NCBI GenBank assembly: GCA_964513215.1
Contig: CAZELU010000008.1
Span: forward strand, 1-56,730
Direction of reading: 5' to 3'
Origin: Casp-actino8 sp964513215
GTDB lineage: Bacteria > Actinomycetota > Acidimicrobiia > Acidimicrobiales > Ilumatobacteraceae
DNA length: 56,730 bases
The position numbers and the translations under genes are program-made. Under the pieces are notes generated by a model. That model ran no database searches, was not told the DNA's origin, and worked only from the letters and a program-made list of their open reading frames with translations. Shown piece after piece: positions 1 through 7,685 of the stretch (positions are counted from its first letter, which is position 1; each line of letters opens with the position of its first letter).

Positions 1-372
1 TTCATGGACAGCATCGACTACACGCTGTTCCCCAACTTCCATCCGTGGGGTGCTTTCAACCGCATCGTGTACCGCTTCCGCCCGAACGGCGACAACCACC
101 GCTCGGCGATCATGGAAGTGCTGTTCCTCTCGCCGTTCAACGGTGAGCGTCCGGCTCCGGCGGCTCGTCGCGATCTCACGATCGACGAACCCTGGACCAC
201 CGCGACCGAGCTCGGAATGCTGGCCAAGGTGTTCGACCAAGACGTGTTCAACATGTCGAAGGTGCAGTTGGGCCTCGAAACCACGTTCAAGCCCGGCGTC
301 ACCCTGGCCAACTATCAGGAGTCCAAGGTTCGCTGGCTGCACACCAAGCTCGGCGAGTGGGTAGGTCGCTGA
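1..372 (+). CDS. Rieske-type aromatic-ring-hydroxylating oxygenase alpha subunit, C-terminal part (5' end outside window)
   Basis: The gene is open from the first base and ends at TGA 370-372, so only the last 123 or so residues are present. The segment contains YTLFPNFHPWG, followed by a beta-strand-rich region ending in an Arg/Trp-rich tail. This is typical of the C-terminal catalytic (START-like) domain of Rieske non-heme iron oxygenase alpha subunits. The Rieske cluster and most iron ligands would lie upstream, outside the window, so the family call rests on this domain alone. The stop overlaps the start of the next small gene as ATGA, implying translational coupling. The ring substrate is unknown. 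Confidence 0.7.
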   Translation, partial: FMDSIDYTLFPNFHPWGAFNRIVYRFRPNGDNHRSAIMEVLFLSPFNGERPAPAARRDLTIDEPWTTATELGMLAKVFDQDVFNMSKVQLGLETTFKPGVTLANYQESKVRWLHTKLGEWVGR

Positions 373-590
373 TGCGCGGGATCATTCATCCCTTCACCAA
401 GGCTCACTACGAACTCGACGACGACGGAAACATCCGCGTCACCAAGGACGGCCAGTGGGGCGTATTCGCCACCAACGGCCGTCATTTGCGCGGCGAGATA
501 CGCGAATGCGACCCACAACTGTGCGGATGGATCGGCGGTCCGCAGATCGCCAACCATCGCGTGAGCAAGGCACCCATCAACCGCGACTGA
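372..590 (+). CDS. Small conserved-looking protein of unknown function (72 aa)
   Basis: ATG 372 overlaps the stop of the upstream oxygenase gene. I prefer it over an in-frame start at 357, which would lie inside that gene. The product is about 72 residues, has no signal peptide or membrane segment, and contains two cysteines in ECDPQLCGW near residues 48-56. I recognise no domain. Its tight coupling to a Rieske alpha subunit suggests an accessory role, perhaps as a small partner or folding factor, but this is only an inference from position. Confidence 0.6.
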   Translation: MRGIIHPFTKAHYELDDDGNIRVTKDGQWGVFATNGRHLRGEIRECDPQLCGWIGGPQIANHRVSKAPINRD

Positions 591-614
591 TCCCCATCCG
601 GACGGAGACGAACC

Positions 615-1631
615 ATGCTGAATCCCGACGAAATGCCCCGCCGCCTCGGCGCTTTCCTGACGGCTCGCGCCGGACAGGAAGCGTCCGTCGTGTCGTACGA
701 ACCGATGATCGGTGGCTACAGCCGCCTGATGGCCCGTGCCGACATCCGGTGGAAGGACGGCCGCACCGAGACCCTGGTGTTGCGTGGTGATCCACCTCCG
801 GGCAAAGCGATGATGGAGACCGACCGCGATGTCGAGTGGGCGTTGCTGCAATCGCTCACCCAGGCGTCGTCGATTCCGATGGCCAAGGCCCTGCATTACG
901 ACGGCACCGGGGCCGAACTCGGCACCAAGTGCATCGTCCTCGAATTCGTGGAAGGCAGTTCGCTGCAGGCTCTGCTCAACACCTGCGATCCGGCCCAGGG
1001 CTACGGCCGCCACACGTTCGACCTCGTCGACACGATGGCCCGAGTGCACCGCATCGATCCGAACGACGTCGGCTCGGCCATTCCGCGACCCACCGACTGG
1101 TCGTCGTACATCGACACTCTCATCGACCGCTTTCGCCAGGCCGAAGCCGCGCACGTCGAATCGAATCCGTTCCTACGTTACGTCGCCGGCTGGTTGCAGG
1201 CGAACAAGCCGGCTCCGCTCCCCTTACGCCTCGTGCACAGCGACTTCCAGCCCGCCAACATCATGGTCGATCCGTCAGGCGATCATCTGATGATCGACTG
1301 GGAACTCGCGCACATCGGCGACCCCCGCGAAGACATCGGGTACTACGCGGTGTACTCGGCATCGTCGGGACCGAGCCTCATCATGAGTGACCCGGTCGCG
1401 TTCCTCGCGCGCTACCGCGAGCAAACGGGCTTCAGTGAGGAGGCCGTCAATCTCGCGACGCTCGGCTACTTCTCGTCGCTCGCCGCCATCACCGTGTACG
1501 CGCAGGTGTTGGCCGGCGCTGGCGCGATGGCTCGTGGCCTCAACGCCGGAATTCTCACCACGTACACGCTCAACGCACTCACCGTCGGACACTCGAACTT
1601 CATGGCGGGTTGCATCCCGCCGGCCGCCTAG
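615..1631 (+). CDS. Phosphotransferase family protein (APH fold), LvaA/ACAD10-11-kinase-like
   Basis: This 338-residue protein has the aminoglycoside-phosphotransferase (APH) kinase fold. The catalytic loop HSDFQPAN is at residues 208-215 and the metal-binding DWE at 228-230, followed by HIGDPRED. A good ribosome-binding site (GGAG, 7 bases before ATG) sets the start. Catabolic relatives, such as LvaA of Pseudomonas putida and the kinase part of mammalian ACAD10/11, phosphorylate the hydroxyl of 4-hydroxyacyl-CoAs so that phosphate can be eliminated. The DUF6285-like gene directly downstream fits that type far better than antibiotic resistance. The specific acyl-CoA substrate is unknown. Confidence 0.8.
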   Translation: MLNPDEMPRRLGAFLTARAGQEASVVSYEPMIGGYSRLMARADIRWKDGRTETLVLRGDPPPGKAMMETDRDVEWALLQSLTQASSIPMAKALHYDGTGAELGTKCIVLEFVEGSSLQALLNTCDPAQGYGRHTFDLVDTMARVHRIDPNDVGSAIPRPTDWSSYIDTLIDRFRQAEAAHVESNPFLRYVAGWLQANKPAPLPLRLVHSDFQPANIMVDPSGDHLMIDWELAHIGDPREDIGYYAVYSASSGPSLIMSDPVAFLARYREQTGFSEEAVNLATLGYFSSLAAITVYAQVLAGAGAMARGLNAGILTTYTLNALTVGHSNFMAGCIPPAA

Positions 1632-1639
1632 GAGGAACC

Positions 1640-2104
1640 GTGCTCTCTCGTCCCACCACCGAGCAGATCCTCCTCGATCTGCGCAACGAACTTCTCACCA
1701 CCGTCGACGCAGCGGTCGAGTCACCCCCGGTGAAGATCGCCATTCAGATGATGGAGAACGTTCTGCGCAACTGCGCCGAACGGGCCGCCCACGAAATCGC
1801 CTGGATGCGCGAAGAAGGCGATGCCATGGTCGCATTCGCACGAGAAGTCGCCCAGACGCTGCCCGGAAACTCCAGCATCGACGCGGCGTTGACAACGTAC
1901 GAGTCAGGTCGCTCCGACAGCCTGCATCTCGACGACGTCTCGGCCACGTACAGCCTGGCCGGCCATTGCTTCTCGGCGGCGCTCGAACATGCCGTGGCTC
2001 AGAACCACACCGCGTTGCACCTGAAGGCTCGCGCGATCCTCGACCTGCGCCTCGACCACGAGAACCGCATCAAGGGCGAGTGGGCGTTCGTCGGACGCGC
2101 GTGA
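1640..2104 (+). CDS. DUF6285-like protein, probable partner of the upstream kinase (LvaB-like)
   Basis: GTG 1640 is chosen because an AGGAGG ribosome-binding site at 1630-1635 precedes it. The product is 154 residues and mostly alpha-helical. It begins with a PTTEQILLDLRNELL segment typical of DUF6285 proteins, which are habitually found beside APH-type kinases and acyl-CoA dehydrogenases. In levulinate catabolism a small protein in this position (LvaB) is required for the kinase LvaA. Equating the two here is inference from size and context. The gene's stop overlaps the GTG of the next gene by four bases. Confidence 0.65.
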   Translation: MLSRPTTEQILLDLRNELLTTVDAAVESPPVKIAIQMMENVLRNCAERAAHEIAWMREEGDAMVAFAREVAQTLPGNSSIDAALTTYESGRSDSLHLDDVSATYSLAGHCFSAALEHAVAQNHTALHLKARAILDLRLDHENRIKGEWAFVGRA

Positions 2105-2889
2105 CATCAGTTCTCGTCGTCACCGGCGGTCACCCTTTCGAGGCCGAGCCGTTCTTCGCGATCTTCGACGACCTCGAACTCGACGAGTGGTCGCGAGCCA
2201 CCGCACCGACCGTCGGCCACGACGTAGTCGTCTTCTACGACATGCCGGGCCTTCAGTTCACCGGCGGCGATCCTCCCGTCAACTTCCCCGAACCCAGTGT
2301 CGAGACACGCGCGGTGATCGAAAGATTGCTGAGCGATGGCACGGGCTTGGTGTTCATGCACCATGCGGTCGCGGGTTGGCCGGCCTGGGAACGGTACGCC
2401 GAGATCGTCGGCGGTCGGTTCCACTACCAACCCGGTTCACTTCGCGGGCAGTCGTATCCCGATTCGGGCTACGTCTTCGACGTCGAGCACACGGTGTCGG
2501 TCCTCGAACCCGAACATCCGGTGTGCGCGGGTGTCGGTGCGGGGTTCACCATCACCGACGAGCTGTACTGCTTCCCGGTCTTCGAGGATTCGATCGTGCC
2601 GTTGATGCGCACCGACTTTCCGGTGCACGACGCGTCACGCTTCTACTCGGCCGATCTGGCCATCCGCGGACGTCGCAACAGCAACGACGGCTGGAGCCAC
2701 CCAGCCGGCAGCGCGCTGGTCGCCTGGGCCAAGACGGCCGGCAACTCGCCGGTCGTGTATCTGCAATTCGGCGATGGACCGGTCACCTACGCGGACACGA
2801 ACTTCCGACGGGTTCTGCGCAACTCGATCGACTGGGTCGCGAGCGATGCCGCTTGCGATTGGGTCAGGACCAGGAATTCCAGCGGATGA
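2101..2889 (+). CDS. ThuA-like domain protein
   Basis: GTG 2101 overlaps the preceding stop, giving a 262-residue protein. The N-terminus VLVVTGGHPF and the segments VVVFYDMP, GTGLVFMHHAVAGWPAWERYAEIVGG (residues about 80-105) and the later ELYCFPV are characteristic of the ThuA (class I glutamine amidotransferase-like) fold. ThuA proteins are linked to sugar or trehalose use in some bacteria, but their chemistry is poorly defined. Here the gene ends a catabolic operon, and a second ThuA-like gene lies near 10.5 kb. Its 3' end overlaps the convergent nitroreductase gene by 26 bases. Confidence 0.75.
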   Translation: MTSVLVVTGGHPFEAEPFFAIFDDLELDEWSRATAPTVGHDVVVFYDMPGLQFTGGDPPVNFPEPSVETRAVIERLLSDGTGLVFMHHAVAGWPAWERYAEIVGGRFHYQPGSLRGQSYPDSGYVFDVEHTVSVLEPEHPVCAGVGAGFTITDELYCFPVFEDSIVPLMRTDFPVHDASRFYSADLAIRGRRNSNDGWSHPAGSALVAWAKTAGNSPVVYLQFGDGPVTYADTNFRRVLRNSIDWVASDAACDWVRTRNSSG

Positions 2890-3496
2890 ACTTCTCGGCC
2901 GGTACCCGCTTGGCCAACTTGAAATCGGTGCCGATGGTGTACGCGATCGGGAACAAGCCGGCCTGCGTGTACTGATCGAAAGGAACACCGAGCAGTTCGG
3001 CGGCTTCCTTCTCGTTCGGCAAGTGCAGTGTGGTCCAGGCCGAGCCGAGGCCGCGCTCGCGCAATGCGAGCATGAAGCTCCACACCGCGGGGAGCAACGA
3101 TCCCCACGCCGAAGCCTGCTGGAACGCCGGGGTGCCGGTGTCGAGGCGACCGGCGATGAGCGGAATCAACAGCACCGGAACCTGATCGAGAACATCGGCG
3201 AGATAGGTGGCCGAATCGAGGATGCGCTCGCCTTGATCGTCGCGCTTCGGACGATTGGGGTCGTTGATGTACGGATAGAAGTTGGCGCGATACATGTCGG
3301 CCAGCGCCTTCTTCTTGGCCGGATCGTCGACGAACAGCCAACGCCAACCTTGCATGTTCGATCCGGTGGGCGCCTGGTGGGCGATCTCGATGCACTCGTG
3401 CAGAACATCGTGCGGAACCGGCTTGGTGAGATCGAGGCGCTTGCGCACCGATCGGGTCGTGGTCAACACCTCGTCAGCGGTCAGTCCCAGTTTCAT
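2864..3496 (-). CDS. Nitroreductase family protein
   Basis: This is a 210-residue FMN-dependent nitroreductase-fold protein. Residues 11-20 contain the TTRSVRKR phosphate-binding start, followed by APTGSNMQGWRW (42-53) and a C-terminal LGSAWTTLH segment, the usual order in this family. ATG 3496 is preceded by a ribosome-binding site (AGGAG). Longer in-frame starts would run into the flavoprotein gene upstream. Members reduce nitro groups, quinones, enones or halogenated rings using NAD(P)H, so a role in the surrounding degradation genes is plausible. The substrate is unknown. Confidence 0.85.
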   Translation of the reverse strand: MKLGLTADEVLTTTRSVRKRLDLTKPVPHDVLHECIEIAHQAPTGSNMQGWRWLFVDDPAKKKALADMYRANFYPYINDPNRPKRDDQGERILDSATYLADVLDQVPVLLIPLIAGRLDTGTPAFQQASAWGSLLPAVWSFMLALRERGLGSAWTTLHLPNEKEAAELLGVPFDQYTQAGLFPIAYTIGTDFKLAKRVPAEKFIRWNSWS

Positions 3497-3507
3497 GATC
3501 TCTCCTG

Positions 3508-4032
3508 TCAGTCGGCCGGCTTGGCGGCGCGCGATTTCATCCACTCGGTGGTGGCTTTGCCCATCTTGGTCCCGTCGTAGCCGATTCGCTGGGTCGGAGT
3601 GACCTTCAGGATGATTCGACGCGGTGAGTCGAGGAAGTCCTCGAATGCCTGGGCCCGGGCACCCTTGCCACCCATGATCGCTTCGGCCAGTTCGGGATAG
3701 AACCAGTCCTTGGTGGCTCGATCGTCGAGAACCTCGCAGGTTCCCTTCCAGGTGACGGTCATGTTGCGCGGCATCGACGTACCGGTGGATGTGACCACGA
3801 TGCACACCCGCGGGTCGCGGCGTACCGCCGAGATGCGGGCCCGCTGCGACGAAGCCGTGAGCCAGAAGCAACCCTTGCGCCACACGTACGACATGATCAC
3901 GCCGACGGGCCAACCCTCTTTGTTCGACCAGATGAACGTGCACTCGTTGTGGGTCAGGAGCAATTGCTCTTCGACGTCGTCGTCGAGTCCGTAGACCGTG
4001 ACGTCTTCGTAGTTCTCGGGATGCTCGGCCAT
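3508..4032 (-). CDS. Pyridoxamine-5'-phosphate-oxidase-like (PPOX class) FMN/F420 protein
   Basis: This 174-residue protein has the split-barrel PNPOx fold. GWPVGVIMSYVWRKGCFWLTASSQRARISAVRRDPRV is the conserved strand-strand-helix of PPOX-class proteins that bind FMN or coenzyme F420; in actinobacteria F420 use is common. The start at ATG 4032 is supported by AGGAGAGACC directly upstream. It is 11 bases ahead of the nitroreductase gene and probably co-transcribed with it, so the pair may act on the same redox substrate. The cofactor cannot be decided from sequence. Confidence 0.75.
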   Translation of the reverse strand: MAEHPENYEDVTVYGLDDDVEEQLLLTHNECTFIWSNKEGWPVGVIMSYVWRKGCFWLTASSQRARISAVRRDPRVCIVVTSTGTSMPRNMTVTWKGTCEVLDDRATKDWFYPELAEAIMGGKGARAQAFEDFLDSPRRIILKVTPTQRIGYDGTKMGKATTEWMKSRAAKPAD

Positions 4033-4066
4033 GGTCTCTCCTGATTTCTCTTCTGGTCTGCTCGTG

Positions 4067-4816
4067 TCAGCTCTTCTCGCGGGGCATGAACTGCCCCGTG
4101 TTGGCGGTGATCCCGCCGTCCACCGGCACCACCGCACCGGTCACGAAACTCGCCTCGGCCGACGCGAGGAATCCGATCACGGCCGCCACTTCTTCCGGTC
4201 GACCCCAGCGCTGCAGAGGCACCGCCCTCCGCAGACTTTCGTACACCGGCTTCACGTTGGCCAGGCCGGCAGTCATTCCGGTTTCGGTGGGCCCAGGGCA
4301 CACCACGTTCACGGTGATGGCGTCGGCGGCCAGATCGAGCGCGGCCCCGCGTGCGAGGTTGATGGCCGCGGCCTTGGCCGAGTTGTACGGCCACATGTTC
4401 GGGTCGGCACCGATTCCTGACGTGGACGCGGTGACGACGATGCGTCCACCGCCACGACGACGCAACGCGGGAGTGGCGGCGCGAATTCCGAGGAGCACCG
4501 CGCGTACGTTCACTTCCCACGTTCGATCGAACACTTCGATCGGCAACTCGACGATGTCGCCGCTGGCCGGAACGCCCGCATTCAGAACGATGGCGTCGAG
4601 CCCGCCGAATTCGCGCTCGGCGACGGCCACCGCTTCGCGATTCACGTCGTCGTCGGTGACGTCACCGACCAGAGTGCGCACCTGGCCGCTGGCCAGTGCG
4701 TCGACGTCATTCGAACGATCGAGGGCCACGACCGAATCACCCCGCGCCACGAGCAGTTCGACGGTCGCACGGCCGATACCGGACGCCGACCCGGTCACGA
4801 CGATCACACGGCTCAT
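4067..4816 (-). CDS. SDR family NAD(P)-dependent oxidoreductase
   Basis: A 249-residue classical short-chain dehydrogenase. The cofactor motif TGSASGIG is at residues 8-15, NAG at 79-81, the catalytic serine near 131-133, and the YxxxK pair at Tyr144/Lys148 (YNSAK). The C-terminal VDGG motif is also present. Asp33 after the second strand suggests NAD(H) preference. ATG 4816 lies exactly 6 bases after a TAGGGT -10 box at 4823-4828, so its mRNA is probably leaderless even though the P450 gene ends only 9 bases upstream. It would oxidise or reduce a hydroxyl or keto group of an unknown catabolite. Confidence 0.88.
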   Translation of the reverse strand: MSRVIVVTGSASGIGRATVELLVARGDSVVALDRSNDVDALASGQVRTLVGDVTDDDVNREAVAVAEREFGGLDAIVLNAGVPASGDIVELPIEVFDRTWEVNVRAVLLGIRAATPALRRRGGGRIVVTASTSGIGADPNMWPYNSAKAAAINLARGAALDLAADAITVNVVCPGPTETGMTAGLANVKPVYESLRRAVPLQRWGRPEEVAAVIGFLASAEASFVTGAVVPVDGGITANTGQFMPREKS

Positions 4817-4822
4817 GCGACG

Positions 4823-4828
4823 ACCCTA
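4823..4828 (-). promoter_or_regulatory. -10 box of a leaderless promoter (TAGGGT)
   Basis: TAGGGT on the reverse strand ends 6 bases before ATG 4816, matching the spacing seen at several other starts here. It overlaps the 3' end of the P450 gene, so the SDR has its own promoter within a same-strand run. No clear -35 is visible. Confidence 0.5.
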
Positions 4829-6013
4829 GTCACGCCGCACGGTCCAGCGAATGGGCAGAGTCGTGAGGCCGCGCAGGATGAACGGCTCGTTGACCGTCAC
4901 CGGTCCGGTGATCTCGATGGTCGCGAACGTCTCGAGCATGCGCCGTAATGCGAACTGCGCCTCGTGACGAGCCAATGCATTGCCGATGCAGTGATGCACA
5001 CCCCAGCCGAACGCCAGATGCGATCGTCGACTCTCGGCGAATCGGTCGAGACGAATCGTGTCGGGGTCGTCCCACACGCGCGGATCGCGATTGGCGGCCG
5101 CGAACAGCAACTGCACCTTGGTACCCGGGCCCAGTTGATGGTCACCGAGTGGGCAGTCTTCGGCGTTCGAGCGGAACAGTCCTTGCACCGGCGAGTCGAA
5201 GCGCAAGAACTCCTCCACCGCTTGGGGCACGAGGTCGGGCTCGGTGCGCAAGCGAGCCATCAACTCGGGCTGTGTAGCGAGCCGATACAGCATCAGGCCG
5301 ATGAGGCTGGCCGTGGTCTCGTGGCCGGCTACGAGGATCTGCTGGCTCAGCTGCTGTACCTCGCCGTACGACAATTCACCGGCGAGATGGGCTCGGGTGA
5401 GCACCGTCGTCATGTCGTCGGGCGGTTCGACACCGTTCTCGATCGCGGCTCGACGTTCGGCCACCAATCCGCCGACGATGCCGTGAATACCCTCCATCGC
5501 TCGCTGGACGAGCGACAAGTCGCCACCTCCGAGACCGTTGACGATGTCGTCCGACCAGTCGCCGAAGTGTTCGCGATCGTCCGGGTGCACGCCGAGCATC
5601 TCGGCGATCACGATGGCCGGGAACGGAAACGCGAACAGACGCACGAAGTCGCCTTCGCCGTCGTGCGAGAACGACTGCGACCACAACTCGTGACCGATCC
5701 GGTCGACCCGCGGTGTGAGTGCGGCGATGGCAGCCGGACGAAACCCGTCCTGCAACACCCTGCGTTGGCGTCGATGGTCGGGGTCGTCGGCCGATCCGAG
5801 AACTCCCCCGCGTTGCGTGAACACACCGGGTCCGTCGCCGTTGCGCCACTGTTCGGGTTCGAGCAGCATCGCCAGCACGTCGGCGTGCCGCGACACCACG
5901 TAGAACGGTGGCTCGAACGACTCTTCGCGGTGATACGGGCACTCGGCCAACAAATGATGGTGGCCGCTCGCCGGCTCGAGGTCGTTCGCGCGGGCGAGGT
6001 GCGAGTACGTCAC
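4826..6013 (-). CDS. Cytochrome P450
   Basis: A 395-residue soluble bacterial P450. The I-helix oxygen-activation motif AGHETT is at residues 229-234, the K-helix EEFLR at 267-271, and the heme-binding loop FGWGVHHCIGNALA at 335-348 with Cys342 as the iron ligand. Length is normal. The start is GTG 6013, three bases after the upstream SDR stop, so translation is probably coupled. It needs a ferredoxin and reductase, neither of which is encoded in this window. It likely hydroxylates an intermediate handled by the flanking dehydrogenases. Confidence 0.9.
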   Translation of the reverse strand: MTYSHLARANDLEPASGHHHLLAECPYHREESFEPPFYVVSRHADVLAMLLEPEQWRNGDGPGVFTQRGGVLGSADDPDHRRQRRVLQDGFRPAAIAALTPRVDRIGHELWSQSFSHDGEGDFVRLFAFPFPAIVIAEMLGVHPDDREHFGDWSDDIVNGLGGGDLSLVQRAMEGIHGIVGGLVAERRAAIENGVEPPDDMTTVLTRAHLAGELSYGEVQQLSQQILVAGHETTASLIGLMLYRLATQPELMARLRTEPDLVPQAVEEFLRFDSPVQGLFRSNAEDCPLGDHQLGPGTKVQLLFAAANRDPRVWDDPDTIRLDRFAESRRSHLAFGWGVHHCIGNALARHEAQFALRRMLETFATIEITGPVTVNEPFILRGLTTLPIRWTVRRD

Positions 6014-6016
6014 GGG

Positions 6017-6811
6017 TCAGTACGGAAGAGTTCCGCCGTCGACCGGGAACAAACAGCCGGTCATGTTGCGTGCCGCATCGGATGCGAGGAGCACGGCCAC
6101 CGCCGCCACTTCTTCGACCCGATTCGGACGCTTGATCGACGACTCGGAGCAGAACATCTCGATGAGAGCCTCGTACGAACCGACGCCCATGGCCACCGCC
6201 GAGGCCGGACCGGTTTCGCGCACGATGTCGGTCTCGATGATGCCGGGCAGGATCGCATTAACGGTGATACCGAGCGTGCCCACTTCGTGAGCGGCCGATT
6301 TCACGAGTCCGTTCACCGCGTGCTTCGTGGCCACGTAACCAGGCAGACCCGGCTTGCCGAGCTTGCCTTCCACCGACGACGTGACGATGATGCGTCCGCT
6401 CTGACGCGGAATCATGTGCTGCAGCGACTTGCGCATGCCCCAGAAGACGTGATTGAGGTTCCAGTCGACTTCGAGGTTCCACTCCTCGTCGCTCATCTGG
6501 AACACCGGCGCGGTGGCCTGGACTCCTCCCGAATTCAGACAGCAGATGTCGAGCTGGCCGTAACGCGCGATCGTGAAGTCGATCAGGCCTTCGACCGTCG
6601 ATTGCTTGGCTGCGTCACCGCCGTAGAAGTCGGCGCGGTCGCCAGCGTTCAATTCCTTCAGGGCATGGCGACCCTTGGCCTCGTCGCGCCCGTTGATGAC
6701 GACGCGGGCACCTTCGGCGAGGAAGGCCTCGGCCATGGCGCGGCCGATGCTGCGAGTTCCACCGGTGATGCAGGCGACTTTCCCGGCGAGTTTTCCTGTG
6801 CTCGTTGACAT
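6017..6811 (-). CDS. SDR family oxidoreductase (sister of the next gene upstream)
   Basis: A 264-residue short-chain dehydrogenase with TGGTRSIG at residues 16-23, Ser145/146, Tyr159 and Lys163 (YVATK), and a VDGG C-terminal motif. The usual NAG is NSG at about 94-96. From the active site to the C-terminal loop it is very similar to the SDR at 6829-7608, including SSVEGK, HAVNGL and GTLGITVNA, so the two look like a tandem duplication. ATG 6811 has an AAGGG ribosome-binding site. The differing substrate loops suggest that the copies act on related substrates or on opposite stereoisomers. Confidence 0.87.
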   Translation of the reverse strand: MSTSTGKLAGKVACITGGTRSIGRAMAEAFLAEGARVVINGRDEAKGRHALKELNAGDRADFYGGDAAKQSTVEGLIDFTIARYGQLDICCLNSGGVQATAPVFQMSDEEWNLEVDWNLNHVFWGMRKSLQHMIPRQSGRIIVTSSVEGKLGKPGLPGYVATKHAVNGLVKSAAHEVGTLGITVNAILPGIIETDIVRETGPASAVAMGVGSYEALIEMFCSESSIKRPNRVEEVAAVAVLLASDAARNMTGCLFPVDGGTLPY

Positions 6812-6828
6812 GTCGGTTCCCTTCGCGA

Positions 6829-7608
6829 TCAGTACGGAGCGGTTCCGCCGTCGATGGAAATGAGCGAACCGGTGATGCCGGCTCCGATGTCGGACGCCAA
6901 CAGCACGGCCACGTTGGCGACGTCTTCGACTTCGTTGATGCGCTTGATTGCCGAGTCGGCGGCGAACTGGGCCAGCAATTGGTCGTAGGTGAGACCCATG
7001 GCCGCGGCCGCACCCGCGCCACCTTCTTTCACGATGTCGGTTTCGATCACACCGGGGCACAATGCGTTGACCGTGATGCCGAGAGTTCCGACTTCCTTGG
7101 CCGCCGACTTCGTGAGGCCGTTCACGGCGTGCTTGGCCGCGACGTAGGTGGACATTCCGGGCTTGCCGACCTTGCCCTCGACCGACGAGATGTTGATGAT
7201 GCGACCCCACTGTTGCGGGATCATGTAGTTGAACGCGCGCCGCATGACCCAGAACGAGTGCCAGAAGTTCCAGAGAAGCGCGTCCTGCATCGGCTCGTCG
7301 GGCAACTGCGCGATCGGTGCGAAGTCGGCCGCCCCACCGGCGTTGGCGACCATGATGTCGATGCGGCCGAAGTGCGCCACGGTTCCGTCGACGACCGCCT
7401 CGCAGTCGTCCTTCTTCTTCACGTCACCCGCGATGAAGTGAACCTGATCGCCCCGACCGAGTTCGGCCAGCGTGCGCTGCGCTTTGGCGGCGTCGCGGCC
7501 GTTGATGACGACCTTGGCCCCTTCGTTCAGGAATGCGGTGGCGATCGCCAACCCGATTCCGCGGGTTCCGCCTGTTACACAGGCGACCCGTCCGTCCAAC
7601 GCACCCAT
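6829..7608 (-). CDS. SDR family oxidoreductase (first gene of the reverse operon)
   Basis: A 259-residue classical SDR with TGGTRGIG at residues 12-19, NAG at 89-91, a serine near 141-142 and Tyr155/Lys159 (YVAAK). ATG 7608 follows a GGGGGTG ribosome-binding site. A TACTGT -10 candidate at 7649-7654 and a 16-base palindrome at 7624-7639 lie upstream, so this is probably the head of the run 7608 to 4826 (SDR, SDR, P450). The neighbouring TetR gene may control it. Confidence 0.87.
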   Translation of the reverse strand: MGALDGRVACVTGGTRGIGLAIATAFLNEGAKVVINGRDAAKAQRTLAELGRGDQVHFIAGDVKKKDDCEAVVDGTVAHFGRIDIMVANAGGAADFAPIAQLPDEPMQDALLWNFWHSFWVMRRAFNYMIPQQWGRIINISSVEGKVGKPGMSTYVAAKHAVNGLTKSAAKEVGTLGITVNALCPGVIETDIVKEGGAGAAAAMGLTYDQLLAQFAADSAIKRINEVEDVANVAVLLASDIGAGITGSLISIDGGTAPY

Positions 7609-7623
7609 CTTCACCCCCAAGCC

Positions 7624-7639
7624 GCTCGTCCCCACGAGC
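7624..7639. promoter_or_regulatory. Perfect palindrome GCTCGT-CCCC-ACGAGC in the 5' region of the SDR operon
   Basis: Six-base arms separated by four bases lie between the predicted -10 (7649-7654, TACTGT on the reverse strand) and the start codon at 7608. It could be a protein-binding operator just downstream of the transcription start, or a small mRNA hairpin. It does not resemble the TTGAYCG palindrome at 8390. Confidence 0.35.
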
Positions 7640-7648
7640 GCGTGTTGA

Positions 7649-7654
7649 ACAGTA
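7649..7654 (-). promoter_or_regulatory. Candidate -10 box (TACTGT) for the SDR-SDR-P450 operon
   Basis: TACTGT on the reverse strand fits the TANNNT consensus and would give a 5' leader of roughly 35 bases before ATG 7608, which carries its own ribosome-binding site. No convincing -35 is seen. Confidence 0.35.
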
Positions 7655-7685
7655 GACCCTCGCCGGCAACGTTGACCAGGGCGAG

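Noticed and set aside
615..1631. APH-fold protein as an antibiotic-resistance gene
   Set aside because: Its neighbours (DUF6285-like protein, oxygenase) and length fit the acyl-CoA kinase type. Nothing suggests a mobile or resistance context.
3497..3943. Longer N-terminus for the nitroreductase
   Set aside because: It would run through the coding sequence of the flavoprotein at 3508-4032. ATG 3496 has its own ribosome-binding site.
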